A model generated the notes under the pieces. The model did no database searches. It saw only the letters and a program-made list of their open reading frames with translations, and had not been told where the DNA came from. 64,000 bases of DNA, taken from contig NZ_LIPV01000002.1 in NCBI RefSeq assembly GCF_001418255.1, positions 186,001 to 250,000 on the forward strand. Direction: 5' to 3'. This document shows, piece after piece, positions 57,506 through 64,000 of the stretch. How positions within the stretch are numbered: position 1 is the first letter of the stretch; each line of letters opens with the position of its first letter. Origin of the DNA: Thiomonas bhubaneswarensis (lineage in GTDB: Bacteria > Pseudomonadota > Gammaproteobacteria > Burkholderiales > Burkholderiaceae_C). The position numbers and the translations under genes were made by a program.

Positions 57506-58120
57506 TTATTGCATCATGCCCGGCCCGCCCATCGGGCCCTTGCCGGGTTCGCCCATCGGGCCGCGGTGGTGCTTCATGCGTTCCATGCGCTGTTCCATCA
57601 TGGCGTAGAGCTTGGCGCGCTGCTCGGGGGTGAGGATTTGCGCCATCTCGTACTGGGTCTGGGTGCGGTCGCGCGAGAGCTGATTGGCCAGGGCCATCTG
57701 CTTGTCGCGCAGCGCTTCGAGGGCGCCGCGATCGATGGTGGGCGCGGCCAGCAGCTTCATGCGTTGCTGCATCAGTTCGCGCATCTGCATCATTTCGGGG
57801 CGTGCCTTTTCCCAGGATTGCTTTTGCAGAGCGCGTATTTTCTCGCGCTGCTCGGGGCTGACACCGGCCTTGGCCAGCATGCGCTGCATGCCGCGTTCGC
57901 CGTGCCTGTCTGGGCCGCAGTGACCCATCTTGCCGCCCATGCCCGGGCCGCCCTGCGCCATGGGGGCGGGCGGGGGAGGGGGCGGAGTCTGGGCGGCCGC
58001 CAAGGCGGCGTGGCTGGCGACGGTGACGACCAGCATGGTGCCGAGCATGCCCAGGGCACGGCGCAGGCGCGACGGCGCGGTGGATGCTGTTGCCGGAGAG
58101 GTTGAGATTTGAGGATTCAT
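57506..58120 (-). CDS. Spy/CpxP family periplasmic chaperone
   Basis: A 204-residue exported protein. The signal is LGMLGTMLVVTVASHAALA. A Pro-rich stretch (TPPPPPPAPMAQ) and a Gly-rich segment are followed by an LTPEQRxxL-type helical region: SPEQREKIRALQKQSWEKARPEM and QILTPEQRAKLYAMMEQRMERM, the two Spy/CpxP signature repeats. The C-terminus is rich in Gly, Met and Pro (GPMGGPGMMQ). It should prevent aggregation in the periplasm or feed back on the sensor kinase. AAGGA precedes the ATG at 58120. Confidence 0.9.
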   Translation of the reverse strand: MNPQISTSPATASTAPSRLRRALGMLGTMLVVTVASHAALAAAQTPPPPPPAPMAQGGPGMGGKMGHCGPDRHGERGMQRMLAKAGVSPEQREKIRALQKQSWEKARPEMMQMRELMQQRMKLLAAPTIDRGALEALRDKQMALANQLSRDRTQTQYEMAQILTPEQRAKLYAMMEQRMERMKHHRGPMGEPGKGPMGGPGMMQ

Positions 58121-58226
58121 GGCAGTCCTTGTGAAGGAAGTGACGATGAATCCATTTTGCGAGCCGGCGTTTGCCCCCAGGTCTCGCGAGGGTGAAGATA
58201 TGTAAAGCCGGGGCGTTCTTGGGGCC

Positions 58227-58496
58227 TTATTCGCCTTCGCCGAATTTGTCGTCGAACAGGGCCTGCACAGCGTCGAGCGCGATGTCGGCCTGATCGCCCT
58301 CGGCGTCAACCGTGACCGTGGAGCCGATGCCCGCAGCCAGCATCATCACCCCCATGATGCTCTTGGCGTTGACCCGGCGCGAGCCCTTGGAGATGAAGAT
58401 GTCGCAGGAAAACTGACCTGCGAGCTTGGTGAGTTTGGCCGACGCGCGAGCGTGCAGGCCGAGCTTATTGCTGACTTGAATGGTGCGTTGCGGCAT
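58227..58496 (-). CDS. ptsH: Phosphocarrier protein HPr
   Basis: An 89-residue HPr. The phosphorylated His15 lies in LGLHARASAKL. The serine region near residue 46 is SIMGVMML. It accepts phosphate from enzyme I and passes it to EIIA. The ATG at 58496 lies 32 bases inside manX, so the two are translationally coupled. Its usual partner ptsI is not adjacent but 10 kb to the left on the same strand. Confidence 0.93.
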   Translation of the reverse strand: MPQRTIQVSNKLGLHARASAKLTKLAGQFSCDIFISKGSRRVNAKSIMGVMMLAAGIGSTVTVDAEGDQADIALDAVQALFDDKFGEGE

Positions 58497-58926
58497 GAGA
58501 AGGGCTGCGAAGCGGTTGTTGTTGCGGCGCGCTCGCGGAGATTTGAATGACGCCCTGGATGGCACCTGCAGTGGCGCGGGCGGCGAGCGCCTCAAGCGAT
58601 TCGTTTTGATAGCACACGGATCGCAGCAGCATGGGCAGATTGACCCCCGCCACGATTTTCAGCTTGAGATCACTTGCCAGTTCAGTCAGCCGCTGCGCGA
58701 TATTGCTGGGCGTGGCGCCGAAAACGTCGACGAGCAGCAACGCGCTGCCATCGCTGGCGGCCTGGCGCAAACCCACAAGCGCATCCTGCGCGGCAGCCTC
58801 GACGGGCGCATCGGGCGCGACATCGAAGGCCAGAAGTCTTTGCGGACACCCGGCGTACACATGGCTCGCGCACTCTCGCAGTGCGCTGGCCAGTGGGGCA
58901 TGGGCGACGATGAAAAGACCGGGCAT
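58465..58926 (-). CDS. PTS system EIIA component, mannose/fructose-like
   Basis: A 153-residue EIIA of the mannose family. The phosphorylated His9 is in IVAHAPLA, and VDVFGATPSNIA and GVNLPMLLRS are family motifs. It lacks EIIB, EIIC and EIID partners in the window, as in the regulatory phosphotransferase systems of betaproteobacteria. A Ser/His/Gln-rich tail extends the C-terminus. It overlaps ptsH. Confidence 0.9.
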   Translation of the reverse strand: MPGLFIVAHAPLASALRECASHVYAGCPQRLLAFDVAPDAPVEAAAQDALVGLRQAASDGSALLLVDVFGATPSNIAQRLTELASDLKLKIVAGVNLPMLLRSVCYQNESLEALAARATAGAIQGVIQISASAPQQQPLRSPSHAATHHSSQQ

Positions 58927-58975
58927 ACGGTGTTACCGACGAGGGATCTTGTAGCGCATGATAGGTCGCCGGTTT

Positions 58976-59548
58976 TCAGGGCGTAGGCGACAAATTCACG
59001 GATTCGACGAAAGTTTGCGCGGCCTCATCCTTGAAATCCGGGGTCGGCGCGAACGCCGTAATCTGATAGACGCTGTTGCCCTGACTGAAAAGTAGCACGC
59101 GCTCGCGCACCGGTTTGCCGTCGGGCGTCTGACCGTCGATGCGCAGGTCCAGCGAGTCGGGCAGTCCGGGCGTGGCGTTCTTGGGGATGTCGGGCGCGGA
59201 ATGCGTGACCTTGCCGTGCACATTGCCGATGGCAGCCTGATGCAATTGCCCCAGCGCCTTGGCCGCCAGGGCGGGGTCGGGCAACTGGGCGTGGGCGAGG
59301 GCGAAGGTCATCTTGTCGGCGACACAGCCCGTCATGCTCATATTGACCTTCTGGCCGGCGAGCACCACGTCCTGCGCGATCTGCTCCGTTTTGCACGGAT
59401 AGGTCAACAGAATGTTGATGTCTTTCGGGCGTACATCCCGCCAGTCGAGGGCGGGGGAGCAGGCACTGAGGAGCGCCGCGGCGGCGAGCGACAGGGTGGA
59501 GTACCGGATCACCGACGCCGCCGCTGGGTATCGAGCTGTGAATAACAT
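58976..59548 (-). CDS. Hypothetical lipoprotein
   Basis: A 190-residue precursor with lipobox LLSACSP near residue 30. The mature protein contains two further cysteines (TYPCKTEQIAQ and TGCVADKM), likely to form a disulfide, and ends with a beta-rich part (VYQITAFAP). No known domain is recognised. The ATG at 59548 is chosen because the signal peptide begins there; the reading frame extends much further upstream across the divergent thioredoxin gene and is spurious there. Confidence 0.7.
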   Translation of the reverse strand: MLFTARYPAAASVIRYSTLSLAAAALLSACSPALDWRDVRPKDINILLTYPCKTEQIAQDVVLAGQKVNMSMTGCVADKMTFALAHAQLPDPALAAKALGQLHQAAIGNVHGKVTHSAPDIPKNATPGLPDSLDLRIDGQTPDGKPVRERVLLFSQGNSVYQITAFAPTPDFKDEAAQTFVESVNLSPTP

Positions 59549-59587
59549 GCCATCATTATCCCGTGACTCGACCTTCGAGGGGGCAGT

Positions 59588-60148
59588 ATGGTGGTGTGGA
59601 ACGGTTGGGCGCAATCTGGACAGAGCCGACAGGCGGACGTGCTTCGGGTCGGGCGAAAGCGTGTCTTGCGCTGGGTGGCGGCCTTGTCGGTGGCCTTGTT
59701 TCTGGCCTGGATGACCGGTGTGGCCTGGGCGGAAACGCCCCTGCCGCCAGTGCGTAACCTGCAGCAGAGCGCACTCAAGGCCGCGGTCAAGGACCAGCCC
59801 CTGATCGTCATGTTCAGTCTTCCCAACTGCCCGTTCTGCGAAAAGCTGCGGCGCACGCAGTATCAGTTCCTCGCCAAGGAGGGCTATGTGGTGCGACAGA
59901 TCGAAATCACCGATCGCGCCGAGGTGATCGGCTTCGACGGCAAGCCCACCTCGGGTGTGCTGCTGGCGAAGCAGTACGGCATCAAGCTCGCGCCGACCGT
60001 GCTGTTCTTTGGGCCTGGCGGCAAGGAAATCGGGGAACGCATCACCGGTGCCCCGACGGCGGATTTCTACGGCGCCTTCATCGACCGGGCGCTGAAGGAA
60101 AGCGCGCAGGCGCTCAAAACCATCAAGGCGCCGCAGCCTACGGCCTGA
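59588..60148 (+). CDS. Exported thioredoxin-fold protein
   Basis: A 186-residue protein with a long basic N-terminus and one hydrophobic signal segment (WVAALSVALFLAWMTGVAWA). The thioredoxin fold has the redox motif CPFC at residues 81-84 (FSLPNCPFCEKLRR), the cis-proline region IKLAPTVLFF, and GERITGAPTADFYGAF. Its CPFC motif is unlike the CGPC of thioredoxin, hinting at a reductase or thiol-disulfide exchange role in the periplasm. GAGGGGGC precedes the ATG. The RND operon follows 240 bases downstream on the same strand. Confidence 0.82.
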   Translation: MVVWNGWAQSGQSRQADVLRVGRKRVLRWVAALSVALFLAWMTGVAWAETPLPPVRNLQQSALKAAVKDQPLIVMFSLPNCPFCEKLRRTQYQFLAKEGYVVRQIEITDRAEVIGFDGKPTSGVLLAKQYGIKLAPTVLFFGPGGKEIGERITGAPTADFYGAFIDRALKESAQALKTIKAPQPTA

Positions 60149-60202
60149 CCGGACAACGGTTGTCGCAGTCCGGCGACAAAGTTCCCCAGTGAAAGGCGGG
60201 AA

Positions 60203-60230
60203 TTCATATACCCCCATGGGTATTGATATA
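60203..60230. promoter_or_regulatory. Promoter with GC-tract palindrome before the RND operon
   Basis: ATACCC-CCAT-GGGTAT at 60208-60223 is a perfect inverted repeat flanked by AT-rich sequence. It sits between a possible -35 (TTCATA, 60203-60208) and -10 (GATATA, 60225-60230; 16-base spacer). The form resembles operators of CsoR-family repressors (CsoR, CstR), which respond to copper, persulfide or related stress. No such regulator is encoded in the window. Confidence 0.5.
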
Positions 60231-60388
60231 CTCCGTCCTGTATATATCGCGTGACCTGGGCGGATCAGAAGGCTATCCTCGAAAACCGACCCAAGGTCAA
60301 GGGGCGGTGGCCCGGGCCAAGCGAGTTCCGGACCGCGCCTCGCGCATTCCCGTTTGTTTGACTTTCCTCTTTCTGGCGGAGCTGGACA

Positions 60389-61852
60389 ATGATGGTTTCC
60401 TTGCCCCGGCGTGTGCGCGTCGGGCTGCTGACGAGCGCTTGTCTCTACATCATGGGTGGATGGGCACTGGCCCAGGCCGAGACGCTGGATTTCCGCCAGG
60501 CGGTGGACATCGCCCTCAAACAGAACCCGGAGCTGCTCGGGGTTCAGGCGCAGATGGCGCAGGCCCGGGCAGGCATCGCCCAAGCCGAGGGCTCACGGTT
60601 GCCGAAGATCACGGTATCGGCCGGTGTCACCCGCACGAACGATGCGCTCAACGCCTTTGGCATCAAGCTGTCACAGCGGCAGGCGACGTTCAACGATTTC
60701 GGGGCCAATCAGTTTCTCGGCCCGCAGTCTCTCGGCGTGGCGCCCGACAACCTGAACTATCCCGGATCGGTCAACAACTTTAATACTCGCATCCAGGCCG
60801 AACTGCCGCTCTACACCGGCGGCAAACTGCAAGGCTATCTGCAGCAGGCGCGTTCCATGCTGATGGCGGCGCAGTCGGGCGACCAGGCGGCCCGGCAGCA
60901 GATCATCTACCACGCTCTGCAGGCGTATGACGGGGTTTACACGGCGCGAGCCTTCAAGGGCGTGGCGGCCAAGGCTTTGGAAGCCGCCCAGAGCCAGGTC
61001 AAGACCGTGGACAGCCTGCTCAAGCAGGGCGTGGTGATCAAGAGCGATCTGCTGTCGGCGCAGGTGCGTCAGGAAGACGTGAAGCTGCAGCAGGATCAGG
61101 CCGCCAATATGGAATCGCAGGCCATGGACGCGCTGCATGTGGTGCTCGGCGTGCCGCTCGATCAGCCCATCACCCTGGGCCCCGAGGTTGCCGTGACCAT
61201 GCCTCAGGGCGACCCGAGTACCTGGGTGGGGCAGGCGATGGAACGTAACCCGCAGATCCAGGCCTTGCAGCACCAGATTGCTGCGGCCAATGGCAAGATC
61301 GAGGTCGCGCGCGCCGACCGCTATCCGCAGGTCGGTGCGATGGCGCGCTTCGACACCAACGATCCCCGGCTGGGCTTCGAGTCGCGCAGCTACACCGTGG
61401 GCGCCCAGCTCAACTGGACGATCTTCGACGGTGGCGTGACGCAGAACGCGGTCGATCAGGCCGTGGCGCAGCGCATGGAGCTGCAGGCCAAGCTGCAGGC
61501 CGCGCAAAACCAGCTCGGCATGCAGGTGCAAGACAGCTACCGCAAGGCGCTCGACGCCGCCAACCAGGTCAAGACCCGCGAGCTTGCCGTCACTCAGGCC
61601 GAAGAGGCCGCGCGCATCGTCAACAAGCGCTATGCCGACGGCGTGGGCACGCTGGTGGAAGTGCAGGGGGCGCAGGCGCAGCTCGACAAAGCACGCGCCG
61701 ACCTCATCATGGCCCGCCAGCAGGTGAACATGCAGCGAGCCGCATTGCGGCTGGCGCTGGGCGATCTCACGCTGGACGCCACGCAGCCGATGGCTCCCAC
61801 CGCCGCGCCCGCCTCGGGCAGTGCGGCTGGCGACGCGCCCGCCAAACCCTGA
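60389..61852 (+). CDS. TolC-family outer membrane efflux channel
   Basis: A 487-residue outer membrane factor. A signal (LLTSACLYIMGGWALAQA) is followed by the helical-barrel repeats of TolC proteins: FRQAVDIALKQNPELLG, ARAGIAQAEGSRLP, LPLYTGGKLQGYLQQA, and in the second half WTIFDGGVTQNAVDQAVAQ and YADGVGTLVEVQGAQAQLDKA. It makes the exit duct of the tripartite pump encoded by the next two genes. ATG codons at 60389 and 60392 are both possible. Confidence 0.93.
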   Translation: MMVSLPRRVRVGLLTSACLYIMGGWALAQAETLDFRQAVDIALKQNPELLGVQAQMAQARAGIAQAEGSRLPKITVSAGVTRTNDALNAFGIKLSQRQATFNDFGANQFLGPQSLGVAPDNLNYPGSVNNFNTRIQAELPLYTGGKLQGYLQQARSMLMAAQSGDQAARQQIIYHALQAYDGVYTARAFKGVAAKALEAAQSQVKTVDSLLKQGVVIKSDLLSAQVRQEDVKLQQDQAANMESQAMDALHVVLGVPLDQPITLGPEVAVTMPQGDPSTWVGQAMERNPQIQALQHQIAAANGKIEVARADRYPQVGAMARFDTNDPRLGFESRSYTVGAQLNWTIFDGGVTQNAVDQAVAQRMELQAKLQAAQNQLGMQVQDSYRKALDAANQVKTRELAVTQAEEAARIVNKRYADGVGTLVEVQGAQAQLDKARADLIMARQQVNMQRAALRLALGDLTLDATQPMAPTAAPASGSAAGDAPAKP

Positions 61853-61921
61853 AGGTGGCCGCGCCGCGCTACACCCCTTCTCGTTCGTGCACAAGATTCT
61901 GATTTTTACCCTCTGACTGCC

Positions 61922-63013
61922 ATGACCCATCCTGTCCTGCCCATGCTGCGCCGTGCGCCACTGGCCCTCGTGCTATCCACGGCCCTGCTTTCGGCCTGCG
62001 GCCACCAGACCGACACGGCGCAAACCCCCGCTGCACCCCGCGTGGTGGCGGCGCAAACCCTCAAACTCGCTTCCAGCGATCAGCAGAACCTCACCCTGCT
62101 GTCGGGCACGGTCATGTCGAGCAACCAGGTGCAGGTGGCGTCCAGGCTGATGGGCTACATCCGCACCCTGTCGGTGAAGGAGGGCCAGACGGTCAAGGCC
62201 GGACAACTGCTGTTCCAGGTGGACCCGACCGATATCCAGGGTCAGGTGGCGCAGGCGCGTGCCGGGCTGGCGCAGGCGCAGGCCAATCTGGCCAATGCCA
62301 AGGGCGATTACGAGCGCTTCGGCAATCTCTACAAGGAGCAGGCCATTCCGAAGCAGCAGTGGGATCAGATCCAGTTGCGCTACCAGGTGGCGCAGGAACA
62401 AGTGGCCGCGGCTCAGGCCGGGTACAACACCGCCGCGGCGCAGATGCGCTATTCCTCGGTCACTTCGCCCATCACCGGGGTGGTGGTGCAGAAAATGGCC
62501 AACCAGGGCGATCTGGCCGCGCCCGGTCGCCCGGTGCTGGTGATCGAAGGGCAGGGCAAGCTGCAGGTCACCACCCAGGTGCCCGGCGAAGTGTTCGACA
62601 AGATCAAGGTCGGTGACAAGGTGCAGGTGCTGGCCAACGGCAAATCGCTGCAGGGCACCATCGCCCAGGCCGTGCCCGTGGCCGACCCGATGAGCCATAC
62701 CCACACGGTGAAAATCGACCTGCCTGCGGACGCCGGGCTCGACAGCGGCAGCTTCGTGCGCGTGGGCTTTGCCGTGGGCAGCTCGCCGCAGTTGCGCGTG
62801 CCGCAGAGTGCCGTGGTCGACCGTGCCGGCATGACCGGCGTGTTCGTCGTCGACAAGGACGGCATCGCCCATTTCCGCCTGGTTCGGCTGGGCGCGCAGA
62901 TGGGGGCAGATGTCGAGATTCAGGCCGGGCTGAACCCTGACGACACCATCGTCACCAGCAACCTGCCCGAAGTCGAGAACGGCGTGAAGATCGGCGGAGG
63001 CAACCGTGGCTGA
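61922..63013 (+). CDS. RND efflux periplasmic adaptor (membrane fusion protein)
   Basis: A 363-residue lipoprotein with lipobox LLSACGH near residue 23. The biotinyl-lipoyl halves are RLMGYIRTLSVKEGQTVKAGQLLFQVD and ITGVVVQKMANQGDLAAPGRPVLVIE, separated by an alpha-hairpin (QARAGLAQAQANLANAKGDYERF). A beta-barrel and membrane-proximal domain follow (QVPGEVFDKIKVGDKV; LRVPQSAVVDRAG). It links the RND pump to the TolC channel. The stop overlaps the RND start by eight bases. Confidence 0.93.
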   Translation: MTHPVLPMLRRAPLALVLSTALLSACGHQTDTAQTPAAPRVVAAQTLKLASSDQQNLTLLSGTVMSSNQVQVASRLMGYIRTLSVKEGQTVKAGQLLFQVDPTDIQGQVAQARAGLAQAQANLANAKGDYERFGNLYKEQAIPKQQWDQIQLRYQVAQEQVAAAQAGYNTAAAQMRYSSVTSPITGVVVQKMANQGDLAAPGRPVLVIEGQGKLQVTTQVPGEVFDKIKVGDKVQVLANGKSLQGTIAQAVPVADPMSHTHTVKIDLPADAGLDSGSFVRVGFAVGSSPQLRVPQSAVVDRAGMTGVFVVDKDGIAHFRLVRLGAQMGADVEIQAGLNPDDTIVTSNLPEVENGVKIGGGNRG

Positions 63014-64000
63014 ACATGCGGCTCCCATGAACAGCGCGGGCAAGCTGGCCCGCGCCTTCATCGAATCGAAGATCACCGCGCTCATCATGCTCGGCCTGAC
63101 GCTGGCCGGGGTGCTGGCCTTGCTGATCACGCCGCGCGAATACAACCCGCAGATCGTGGTGCCGGCGGCGAACATCATCGTCGCCAAGCCGGGCGCGGGG
63201 CCGCAGGAGATCCAGAATCTGGTGGTCAAGCCGCTCGAAGCCATCATGGCCTCGATGTCCGGCGTCGATCACACCTATGGCTATGCGACCAACGACTTCG
63301 GCGTGGTCACGGTGCAGTTCAAGGTGGGTGAAGACCAGGAGAAAAGCCTGGTCAAGATGTACAACCAGTTGATGCAGAACCTCGACCGCATCCCCCCCGG
63401 GGCGATGCAGCCGGTGATCAAGCCGATCAACGTGGACGACGTGCCCATCCTCACGCTCACGCTCTCGTCGGCCACGATGAACGGCATGCAATTGCGCGAC
63501 GTGGGAGAAAAGGTGCTGGCGCATCTGCGCAACGTGCCGGGGGTGTCGTTCACCGAGGTCGTCGGCGGTGCGCCGCGCGCGGTCAATGTGGCCATCTCGC
63601 CGAGCAAGCTGGCTGCCGCCGGGATTCCGCTGGAACAGCTCGACAAGATTCTTCAAGGCAGCAACGCCGCGGCACCCATCGGCAATCTGGTGGACAACAA
63701 CAAGGTCACCCCGGTGCGCATAGACAGCTTTCTGGGCAATGCGCAGCAGGTGGGCGACATCCTGATCGGCGCACCGAACGGCAAGCCGGTGTACCTGCGC
63801 GACGTGGCCAAGGTCACCGAAGGGCCTGAGCAGGTCGATGATCTGTCGCACTTCGCCTGGGGCTTGGCCGCCAAGGGCAAGCCGCATGGGCAGGAGATGA
63901 GCGCGGTCACCCTGGCGATCGCCAAGAAATCGGGCACGAACGCCGTGGTCGTGGTGCACGACGTGCTGAACAAGCTCAGCGAGATCGAGAGCTATGCCTT
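63006..64000 (+). CDS. RND efflux transporter permease, N-terminal part
   Basis: Only the first 331 codons are present; the gene runs off the right edge. The GTG at 63006 has GGAGG five bases upstream and overlaps the adaptor gene. The N-terminus has the first helix (SKITALIMLGLTLAGVLALLI), then the porter domain (VKPLEAIMASMSGVDHTYG; VTVQFKVGEDQEKSLVK; NLDRIPPGAMQPVIKP; LRNVPGVSFTEVVGG). It is closer in style to the cation- or hydrophobe-exporting RND proteins than to AcrB, but the catalytic helix 4 that would settle this lies outside the window. Confidence 0.9.
   Translation, partial: MAEHAAPMNSAGKLARAFIESKITALIMLGLTLAGVLALLITPREYNPQIVVPAANIIVAKPGAGPQEIQNLVVKPLEAIMASMSGVDHTYGYATNDFGVVTVQFKVGEDQEKSLVKMYNQLMQNLDRIPPGAMQPVIKPINVDDVPILTLTLSSATMNGMQLRDVGEKVLAHLRNVPGVSFTEVVGGAPRAVNVAISPSKLAAAGIPLEQLDKILQGSNAAAPIGNLVDNNKVTPVRIDSFLGNAQQVGDILIGAPNGKPVYLRDVAKVTEGPEQVDDLSHFAWGLAAKGKPHGQEMSAVTLAIAKKSGTNAVVVVHDVLNKLSEIESYA

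Overview
The window is a G+C-rich, densely coded piece of bacterial chromosome. Gene content and order (rpoH, coaBC-dut, bamC-dapA, purE-purK-sua5, recA-recX-DUF2889-sucCD-terC, manX-ptsH, a PglL-type O-ligase, roxA, alaS) point to a betaproteobacterium of the order Burkholderiales. A Thiomonas-like lineage is my best guess, but it rests on remembered synteny and not on a search. I see no rRNA, tRNA, CRISPR array, prophage or intact insertion sequence.

Layout. 1-2.4 kb: the start of a type IIL (MmeI-like) DNA methyltransferase running off the left edge, a small TPR membrane protein, the heat-shock sigma factor rpoH behind a perfect CIRCE operator, and a psiF-like gene behind a sigma-54 promoter. 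2.7-6.9 kb: a moxR-DUF58-tgpA operon. 6.9-18.4 kb: an acetylpolyamine/histone deacetylase family enzyme, succinate-semialdehyde dehydrogenase, alaS, a ClC transporter, coaBC-dut, a DUF2062 protein, a SlyD-like isomerase, the ribosomal oxygenase roxA and an overlapping unknown gene. 18.5-29.6 kb: an Ala/Pro/Ser-repeat lipoprotein, dapA-bamC, galE, dps, ubiA, purC, a DJ-1/PfpI protein, a thioredoxin-TPR chaperone and purE-purK-sua5. 29.7-32 kb: a GDSL lipoprotein and an OmpW-like porin. 32-38.7 kb: recA with an SOS box, recX, DUF2889, sucCD, terC, a PP2C phosphatase and a tandem-FHA protein. 38.8-48.4 kb: pyk, a PAS-GGDEF cyclase, azlCD, a PglL/Wzy ligase, a BepA-like protease and ptsI. 48.5-58.1 kb: a secreted CHRD-like protein, an acetyltransferase, a TAXI-TRAP transporter, a polar amino acid ABC transporter, and a Spy/response regulator/histidine kinase set. 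58.2-59.5 kb: ptsH, manX and a lipoprotein. 59.6-64 kb: a thioredoxin-fold protein and a TolC-adaptor-RND efflux operon cut by the right edge.

How it fits together. Most of the window is housekeeping: purine synthesis (purC, purE, purK), translation (alaS, Sua5, RoxA), central carbon metabolism (sucCD, pyk, gabD), envelope assembly (BamC, BepA, Spy, OmpW, PglL) and stress control (rpoH, recA, dps). The most notable signals lie between genes: a CIRCE operator overlapping the rpoH promoter, a textbook sigma-54 promoter, an SOS box, a GC-tract palindrome in front of the RND operon that resembles CsoR-family operators, and several structured repeats. One repeat occurs twice with covarying stems. 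A second theme is the split of the phosphotransferase genes: manX-ptsH and ptsI lie on the same strand but about 10 kb apart, with transport and sensing genes in between. I do not see a clear-cut new defence or mobile system. The best candidates for something undescribed are the RND operon with its putative metal- or persulfide-type operator, the kinase-less TerC-PP2C-FHA module and the covarying hairpin repeat.
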